DNA of 64,000 nt from Hymenobacter sp. YIM 151500-1 (GTDB lineage: Bacteria; Bacteroidota; Bacteroidia; Cytophagales; Hymenobacteraceae). The notes under the pieces were generated by a model, which made no database searches, was not told the origin of the DNA, and was given only the letters and a program-made list of their open reading frames with translations. The position numbers and the translations under genes are program-made. The DNA is taken from NCBI RefSeq assembly GCF_025979885.1, contig NZ_CP110139.1, forward strand, positions 4,546,001 to 4,610,000, read 5' to 3'. This document shows, in pieces, positions 59,243-64,000 of the stretch; within the stretch, counting starts at the first letter, position 1; each line of letters begins with the position of its first letter.

Positions 59243-59815
59243 ATGAAAAAGCTTGCCCTTCCCCTAGCCCTGCTCCTGGGTGCCTTCGGCTGCGAAGAAA
59301 AGTCCGCCGAAACAGTAGCCCCTACCGCCCAAACTCAAGCTGCCGACCATCGTGTGCACGGCGGCGGACATGGCCACGGACACGGCCACGCGGTGCAGCG
59401 CAACCTGGCCACCTTCGATGAACTGGATTTTGAGGTGTTCAGCAACCAGCAGTGGGACCGATTAGGCGAAAGCCACGCCCAGAATATCGTGGTGCACTGG
59501 CCCGACGGCCACACCACCACCGGCATCCAGCGTCACATCGAAGACCTGAGGGCTTTGTTCGTTTTCGCGCCCGACACCAAAATCAAGGAGCATCCTATCA
59601 AGTTCGGCTCCGGTGAGTACACCGCCGTAACGGGCTTCATGACCGGTACCTTCACCCGGCCCATGCCCAATGGCGACGGTACCTTCACTCCGCCCACCGG
59701 CAAGTCCTTCCGCCTGCCCATGTGCACGATTGGCCGCTGGGAAAAAGGAGTGATGGTGGAGGAGTTTTTGTACTGGGACAACCAGACGTACTACAAGCAG
59801 CTCGGCCTGCGCTAG
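59243..59815 (+). CDS. NTF2-fold (SnoaL-like/ester cyclase) lipoprotein with His-rich linker
   Basis: 190 residues from the ATG at 59243; the open frame from 59204 adds no signal sequence. MKKLALPLALLLGAFGCEEK is a lipoprotein signal. The linker reads ADHRVHGGGHGHGHGHA, a His/Gly stretch that could bind a metal. The SnoaL-like part (FSNQQWDRLGESHAQNIVVHWPDG...FVFAPDTKIKEHPIKFGSGEYTAVTGFMTGTF) is the polyketide-cyclase-like fold, also called NTF2-like. Leader and linker are paralogous to the protein at 55596. Its role is unknown. Confidence 0.88.
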   Translation: MKKLALPLALLLGAFGCEEKSAETVAPTAQTQAADHRVHGGGHGHGHGHAVQRNLATFDELDFEVFSNQQWDRLGESHAQNIVVHWPDGHTTTGIQRHIEDLRALFVFAPDTKIKEHPIKFGSGEYTAVTGFMTGTFTRPMPNGDGTFTPPTGKSFRLPMCTIGRWEKGVMVEEFLYWDNQTYYKQLGLR

Positions 59816-59851
59816 AAAATGTACACCAGGTATACCAGCCTGGGTTGATGT

Positions 59852-59926
59852 AAATCTCCTGCGCAGCCTCGCCGCTTTGCCACGCGCATCATGCGCCGTG
59901 GTGCGGCGAGGCTGCGCAGGAGATTT
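59852..59926. repeat. Perfect 24-bp-arm hairpin
   Basis: Arms 59852-59875 (aaatctcctgcgcagcctcg...) and 59903-59926 are exact complements. A looser inner stem (ccacg / cgtgg) is nested. It is 36 bp past the SnoaL lipoprotein stop and could be a terminator, but there is no U tract longer than four. Confidence 0.85.
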
Positions 59927-59939
59927 GAATTTTACAAAA
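59922..59939 (+). promoter_or_regulatory. Repeated upstream element, copy 1
   Basis: gatttgaattttacaaaa lies 108 bp before the AraC start. 17 of 18 bases recur at 60971, 104 bp before the SDR start. Confidence 0.45.
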
Positions 59940-60029
59940 CGTAGGCAGCTGTTTCTAGTTAGTATGGGGTAACCCAACGCCGAAAGACGCGGCGGCTCAA
60001 ACGGCATTCTGGCGGCTTCCCCGATTATT

Positions 60030-60959
60030 ATGAAACACACCTCACTAACTGAATTCTATCAGGAACTAACAGCCTGTACCGGAACCGAGGTACAGGCGCT
60101 GTTGCCGCAGGGCATTCAGCAAGACGTCGGGCACTTTAATGTGTTTAACCTGACCGACCTCTGGCAGCCAATGCGGGAAAAGCCCGTGGAGCCGTATGCC
60201 TGCCGGGCCTACTATAAAATAAGCCTGCTGCACGGGCGCAGCCGCGCCGAATACCCGCATAAGGTGCTCGACATCGAGCAGAACACCCTGCTGTTTTCTA
60301 CGCCCAAGGTGCCCTACTATTGGCTGCCCCAAGACCCAGGGCAGGCAGGCTGTTTCTGCGTGTTTACGGCTGATTTTCTACAGCCTACGAAAAGCGGCGT
60401 GGTGCTCGACGAGTTGCCGCTCTTCAAAACCGAAGTCCCGCCAGCCTTTCCGCTGTCGGTAGAAGAGTGCACTGCCGTGGCGGCTATCTTCCATAAAATG
60501 CAGGAGGAAATAGCGTCCGACTACGCCTACAAGTATGATCTGCTGCGCAACTACGTGCTGGAACTGCTGCATTTTGGGCAGAAGCGGCAGCCAGCTACGG
60601 CCCTGCACCCGGCCCACAGCGCGGCGGCCCGGCTAACGTCGCTGTTTATTGAGCTGTTGGAGCGGCAGTTTCCGCTGGAAAGCCCCCAGCAGCGCCTGTG
60701 TCTGCGCACGGCCACCGACTACGCCGACCAGCTGGCCGTGCACGTCAACCACCTGAACAAGGTGCTCAAAGAAACCACCGGCCGCACCACCACCGACCTG
60801 ATTGCCAGCCGCATTGTGCAGGAGGCGCAGGTGCTGCTCAAGCAAACCCACTGGACCATTCTGGAAATAGCAGACAGCCTCGGGTTTGCGGACGTGGCCC
60901 ATTTTTCCAATTTCTTCAAGCGCCAGACAGCCGTAACGCCCGGCGTTTTCAGAAGCTAG
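60030..60959 (+). CDS. AraC family transcriptional regulator
   Basis: 309 residues. The N-terminal part has an AraC-type sensory barrel (HFNVFNLTDLW, YYKISLLHGRSRAEYPHKVLDIEQNTLLFSTPKVPYYW). The C-terminal HTH (about 210-305) has TATDYADQLAVHVNHLNKVLKETTGRTTTDLIASRIVQEAQVLLKQT and HWTILEIADSLGFADVAHFSNFFKRQTAVTPGVFR, matching both helix-turn-helices of the family. It probably controls the SDR gene 115 bp downstream on the same strand. The effector is unknown. Confidence 0.92.
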   Translation: MKHTSLTEFYQELTACTGTEVQALLPQGIQQDVGHFNVFNLTDLWQPMREKPVEPYACRAYYKISLLHGRSRAEYPHKVLDIEQNTLLFSTPKVPYYWLPQDPGQAGCFCVFTADFLQPTKSGVVLDELPLFKTEVPPAFPLSVEECTAVAAIFHKMQEEIASDYAYKYDLLRNYVLELLHFGQKRQPATALHPAHSAAARLTSLFIELLERQFPLESPQQRLCLRTATDYADQLAVHVNHLNKVLKETTGRTTTDLIASRIVQEAQVLLKQTHWTILEIADSLGFADVAHFSNFFKRQTAVTPGVFRS

Positions 60960-60970
60960 CAGAACAAAGT

Positions 60971-60988
60971 GATTTGAATTCTACAAAA
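60971..60988 (+). promoter_or_regulatory. Repeated upstream element, copy 2
   Basis: gatttgaattctacaaaa lies 104 bp before the SDR start, directly after the AraC stop. It matches copy 1 at 59922 except for one base. Confidence 0.45.
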
Positions 60989-61074
60989 AATGGATTGGCG
61001 GGCACAAAAGCCCGGCTGGTTGCTGAGCTGACCTTTGCTGCGTTACCATCACACAACAATCAACCGTCAATCAG

Positions 61075-61827
61075 ATGACAACCACCAAAATAGCCTTGGT
61101 TACCGGCGGCAGCCGCGGCCTGGGCCGCAACATGGCCCTGAGCCTGGCCCAGAAAGGCATCGACGTTCTGCTGACCTACCACAGCCAGGAGGCTGCCGCC
61201 GCCGCTACCGTGGCCGAAATAGAGGCCTTCGGGCGAAAGGCCGCCGCCCTGCCCCTGGACGCCGCCGCAATAAGCAACTTCGACGCATTCTACGCGCAGG
61301 TAGCTACCACCTTGCAGACTACGTTCGGCGCCACGGGCTTAGATTTTCTGATCAACAATGCCGGCACAAGCCTCGGTGCGCCCATTGCCGATATCACCGA
61401 GGCGCAGTTTGATGAGATGCTGAACATCCATTTCAAAGGCGTTTACTTTCTGACCCAAAAAGCTTTGCCCTTGCTGCACGACGGGGGGCGCGTTATCACT
61501 ATTTCGTCGGCCACTACGCGGCACTCTTACCCCGGCTACTCGGCCTACGCCAGCATGAAGGGCGCCATTGAAGTTTTCACCCGCTACCTAGCCCTGGAAC
61601 TGGGCGAGCGTGGCATTGCTGCCAACGTGGTAGCGCCCGGCGCCATCTTCGGCGGGGGCGCTATGCTGGACACTCCGGAGATGCGCGCCTACATAGCCCA
61701 GGCAACCGCCCTGCGCCGCGTTGGCGTGCCCGACGACGTGGGCGGCGTGGTTGCGTTTTTGTGCACCGAGGAAGCCCAGTGGATCAATGGCCAGCGGATT
61801 GAGCTAACCGGCGGCATGAGCCTGTAG
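61075..61827 (+). CDS. Short-chain dehydrogenase/reductase
   Basis: 250 residues, the usual classical-SDR length. TGGSRGLG (residues 10-17) binds NAD(P), NNAG is at 94-97, the catalytic Ser is at 144/145 and the Tyr/Lys pair is Y158-x3-K162 (YASMK). The C-terminus ends WINGQRIELTGGMSL, as in FabG-like members. It is a soluble NAD(P)H-dependent oxidoreductase of unknown substrate. It lies directly behind the AraC gene and may be its target. Confidence 0.92.
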   Translation: MTTTKIALVTGGSRGLGRNMALSLAQKGIDVLLTYHSQEAAAAATVAEIEAFGRKAAALPLDAAAISNFDAFYAQVATTLQTTFGATGLDFLINNAGTSLGAPIADITEAQFDEMLNIHFKGVYFLTQKALPLLHDGGRVITISSATTRHSYPGYSAYASMKGAIEVFTRYLALELGERGIAANVVAPGAIFGGGAMLDTPEMRAYIAQATALRRVGVPDDVGGVVAFLCTEEAQWINGQRIELTGGMSL

Positions 61828-61922
61828 CACGCGCGGCCCTAGCTTGATGCCGATGGTAGGGGAGGGCACCGCATTCCTAGTAGGCAAAAACACCGAGCGG
61901 CTTTCTCTGTCCGCAGTGATTT

Positions 61923-61938
61923 GTTAACCTACGTCAAT
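61923..61938. promoter_or_regulatory. Crp/Fnr-type operator, site C (one mismatch)
   Basis: GTTAACCTACGTCAAT: TTAAC-CTAC-GTCAA, one mismatch to the palindrome of sites A and B. It lies 65 bp before the ATG of the MDR gene. Confidence 0.5.
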
Positions 61939-62002
61939 GCCGAAAGCCAAGCTAAGCAGGTAGGTTTAGGGTAAGTTAGTTTTTGAACCCCTACTGCTGC
62001 CT

Positions 62003-62980
62003 ATGGCCACCATGCAAGCCGTTGTCCTGGACCAGCCGGGTCCGCCCGAAGTGTTGCAGTACCGCCAGGTGCCCCGCCCGGAGCCTACCCCGGAGCAGGT
62101 CCTAATTCGGGTGCGCGCGTTTGGGCTGAACCGTTCCGAGCTGTTCACCCGCCAGGGCCATTCGCCCGGCGTTGCCTTCCCGCGCATTTTGGGCATTGAA
62201 GCCGTGGGCACCGTGGAGACGGCGCCGGGTGGGCAGTTTCAGCCGGGCCAAACGGTAGTCACGGTCATGGGCGGCATGGGCCGTGCCTTCGATGGCAGCT
62301 ACGCCGAGTACACCTGCGTGCCGGCGGCGCAGGTGGTGCCGCTCACTACCACCCTCGACTGGGCCCAGCTGGGCGCCTTGCCGGAGCTGCTGCAAACGGC
62401 CTGGGGCTGCCTAACGAGTGCCTTGGAGGTGCAAGCGGGCCACACACTGCTCATCCGGGGCGGCACCACATCGGTGGGGCTGATGGCGGCCCAACTGGCC
62501 AAGCACTTGGGGCTCACTGTGCTGGCTACCACACGCAACCCCGCCAAAGCCGCCCGACTCCGCCAAGCCGGGGCCGACCATGTTGTTCTGGACACAGGCA
62601 CCCTAGCGCCGGAAGTGCGTCGCCTCTGCCCCCAGGGCGTCGACCGGGTACTAGAGTTAGTAGGCACCACCTTGCTCGACTCCCTGCAAACCGCCGCCCG
62701 GCGGGGCATTGTGTGCATGGCTGGCATGGTGGGCAACGCCTGGACCCTGCCGGAGTTTGAGCCCATGGTGGCAATTCCCTCCACGGTCCGGCTCACCTCG
62801 TACTCCGGCACGGCCGACGACTTGCTGGCTACCCCGCTGGCGTGGTTTGCCGAGGAAGTGGCGGCCGGCCGGCAGTCGGCCCTGCTCCACCGCACGTTCG
62901 GCTTTGATGAACTGGTGGCAGCCCACCGCTACATGGAAGCCAACGAGGCTACGGGCAAACTAGTCGTGGTAATGCAATAG
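62003..62980 (+). CDS. MDR family NAD(P)H:quinone oxidoreductase-like protein
   Basis: 325 residues. The medium-chain reductase fold is shown by MQAVVLDQPGPPEVLQYRQVPRPEPTPEQVLIRVRAFGLNRSE, the LGIEAVGTV segment and the NADPH-binding loop LLIRGGTTSVGLMAAQLAK. No structural zinc cysteines are present, so it is the zinc-free quinone oxidoreductase type. It ends LVAAHRYMEANEATGKLVVVMQ. It reduces quinone or enone substrates with NADPH. The upstream gap carries Crp/Fnr-type site C. Confidence 0.9.
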   Translation: MATMQAVVLDQPGPPEVLQYRQVPRPEPTPEQVLIRVRAFGLNRSELFTRQGHSPGVAFPRILGIEAVGTVETAPGGQFQPGQTVVTVMGGMGRAFDGSYAEYTCVPAAQVVPLTTTLDWAQLGALPELLQTAWGCLTSALEVQAGHTLLIRGGTTSVGLMAAQLAKHLGLTVLATTRNPAKAARLRQAGADHVVLDTGTLAPEVRRLCPQGVDRVLELVGTTLLDSLQTAARRGIVCMAGMVGNAWTLPEFEPMVAIPSTVRLTSYSGTADDLLATPLAWFAEEVAAGRQSALLHRTFGFDELVAAHRYMEANEATGKLVVVMQ

Positions 62981-63016
62981 GGGCGCCCTAGCTGGCGTCT
63001 CGTCGTCTGCCCACCG

Positions 63017-64000
63017 CTAGAGTTGCAGAATAAACTCGGTCAGGTTGGTGCTGGTGCTCAGGCCCATCTTCTTGCGCACCCGGTAGCGCAGGTCTTCGAT
63101 GCCGCGCACGGAAAGGCCCAGCAGCGAGGCTATTTCCTTGGTGTTGAGGTTCATGCGCAGGTAGGCGCAGAGCTTCAGGTCCCGGCTGGTGAGCTGGGGG
63201 TAGGTTTCCTTGAGCCGCTGCATAAAGTTTTCGTGCAGCTGGTTGAACAGCTCCTCGAAGTGCTGCCAGTGCTGGTCGGGGGTTACTTCGCGCTCAATCT
63301 GGCGCACCAGGCGCAGGATTTTGCGGCGCTGCTGCGTGGGGTCGGGGTCGTCGAGGGCTTCTTTAAGCTGATTTTTGATGGTCAGCAGGGCTTCGTTTTG
63401 CTGGACGATGCTCATCACGGAGGTAGCCAGCTCCGAGGTTTTGTGCAGCATGTCGGTTTCCAGCTGGGTCCGGCTTATTTCTACCAGGGCTTTTTCGTGG
63501 CGCAGGCGCTCCTCGCGCAGCTCGGCCTCCTTGGTGCGCAGCTCCTGCTGCTTTTCCAGGTGCAGCTTGTGGCGGAGGCGGTTGGTGCGCAGCCGGTAGA
63601 AAGCCACCGCGCCGCCCCCCACCAGCGCCACCGCCAGCACCCGAAACCACAGCGTCTGCCACCACGGGGGCGCCACCAGCACCGTCAGCGCCGTGCCTTG
63701 CTCGTTCCACACGCCATCGTTGTTGGCGGCCTTCACCCGGAAGGTGTACTGGCCGGGGTCGAGGTTGGTGTAGGTGGCTTCGCGCCGGGGGCCGGCGTAG
63801 CGCCACGCATCATCGAAGCCCTCCAGCCGGTAGGCGTACTGGTTTTTGTGGGGGTCGATAAAGTTGAGCGCCGCAAACTCCAGGGTCAGCACGGCATCTT
63901 TGTAGGACAGCCGCAGGGTATCGACCTCGCTGATGTGCTGGCGCAACGGGCCGGTAGGGCTGGGGTGCACGGGCTCATTGAAAAGGTGCAGGCCCGTCAG
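63017..64000 (-). CDS. Y_Y_Y/LuxR-type sensor-regulator, C-terminal part
   Basis: The frame is open to the right edge, so only the last 328 or so residues are seen. They begin with a Y_Y_Y domain (SYKDAVLTLEFAALNFIDPHKNQYAYRLEGFDDAWRYAG...REATYTNLDPGQYTFRVKAANNDGVW), then a membrane segment (PWWQTLWFRVLAVALVGGGAVAF), a coiled coil of about 60 residues and a LuxR-type HTH (LTSRDLKLCAYLRMNLNTKEIASLLGLSVRGIEDLRYRVRKKMGL). The missing N-terminus is expected to be a propeller. It is a one-component regulator that spans the inner membrane. Confidence 0.88.
   Translation of the reverse strand: MTGLHLFNEPVHPSPTGPLRQHISEVDTLRLSYKDAVLTLEFAALNFIDPHKNQYAYRLEGFDDAWRYAGPRREATYTNLDPGQYTFRVKAANNDGVWNEQGTALTVLVAPPWWQTLWFRVLAVALVGGGAVAFYRLRTNRLRHKLHLEKQQELRTKEAELREERLRHEKALVEISRTQLETDMLHKTSELATSVMSIVQQNEALLTIKNQLKEALDDPDPTQQRRKILRLVRQIEREVTPDQHWQHFEELFNQLHENFMQRLKETYPQLTSRDLKLCAYLRMNLNTKEIASLLGLSVRGIEDLRYRVRKKMGLSTSTNLTEFILQL

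Overview
The window looks like chromosomal DNA of a high-GC member of the Bacteroidota, most probably Hymenobacter or a close relative in the Cytophagales. The evidence is the combination of a gliding-motility lipoprotein (GldH) beside a RicT/PSP1 protein, five proteins ending in type IX secretion system (T9SS) sorting domains, a GWxTD protein, a DUF2723 membrane glycosyltransferase-like protein, a SusC-like signature, and Bacteroidota-type -7 promoter motifs (TAnnTTTG). No rRNA, tRNA, CRISPR array, integrase, transposase or plasmid/phage gene was recognised. The genus is an inference.

Layout. 1-9.7 kb holds the end of a GNAT acetyltransferase, a GT2 glycosyltransferase, two unknown membrane proteins, a lipoprotein, recQ, a KdsD-type sugar-phosphate isomerase, a bestrophin and a mannose-1-phosphate guanylyltransferase. 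9.9-18 kb holds an AT-richer GT-C glycosyltransferase, rlmB, a GWxTD protein, a large DUF2723 protein and a tiny T9SS-tail protein. 18.2-24.2 kb is a cluster of birA (divergent), rsfS, ftsH, a LUD-domain gene, lpxH and a secreted propeller-like protein. 24.5-37.2 kb holds a zinc alcohol dehydrogenase, a T9SS S8 peptidase, an M57 metalloprotease, ricT-gldH, a cold-shock protein, a disordered glycine-rich protein, a HhH (ComEA-like) protein, a decayed secreted-protein gene and a DinB protein. 37.2-47.7 kb holds an outer-membrane barrel, a very large alpha-2-macroglobulin, a secreted basic histone-like protein, DoxX and a ferredoxin/ferredoxin-NADP reductase pair. 47.9-54.7 kb is a beta-1,3-glucan locus: a multidomain GH81 enzyme and a catalytic-domain-free carbohydrate-binding partner. 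55-64 kb is an accessory region with two related NTF2-fold lipoproteins, a Crp/Fnr regulator, a second S8/S53-like peptidase, an AraC regulator with an SDR, a quinone-oxidoreductase-like MDR and the end of a Y_Y_Y/LuxR sensor-regulator.

How it fits together. Many products act at the envelope: sugar nucleotide and Kdo supply (manC, kdsD), lipid A (lpxH), glycosyltransfer (GT2, GT-C, DUF2723), gliding/T9SS (gldH) and secreted T9SS clients. The most interesting regulatory signal is a Crp/Fnr-type box (TTAAC-N4-GTTAA) found three times near a Crp/Fnr gene whose recognition helix carries the E-x-x-S-R motif. Two copies lie 84 and 92 bp before two paralogous lipoprotein genes. A separate 18-bp sequence recurs about 105 bp before both the AraC gene and its neighbouring SDR gene.

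The gene gaps are rich in inverted repeats: REPIN-like pairs whose outer TAG often supplies the upstream stop codon, and composite palindromes with low-complexity outer arms around a conserved core. One low-complexity repeat appears to encode part of a signal peptide.
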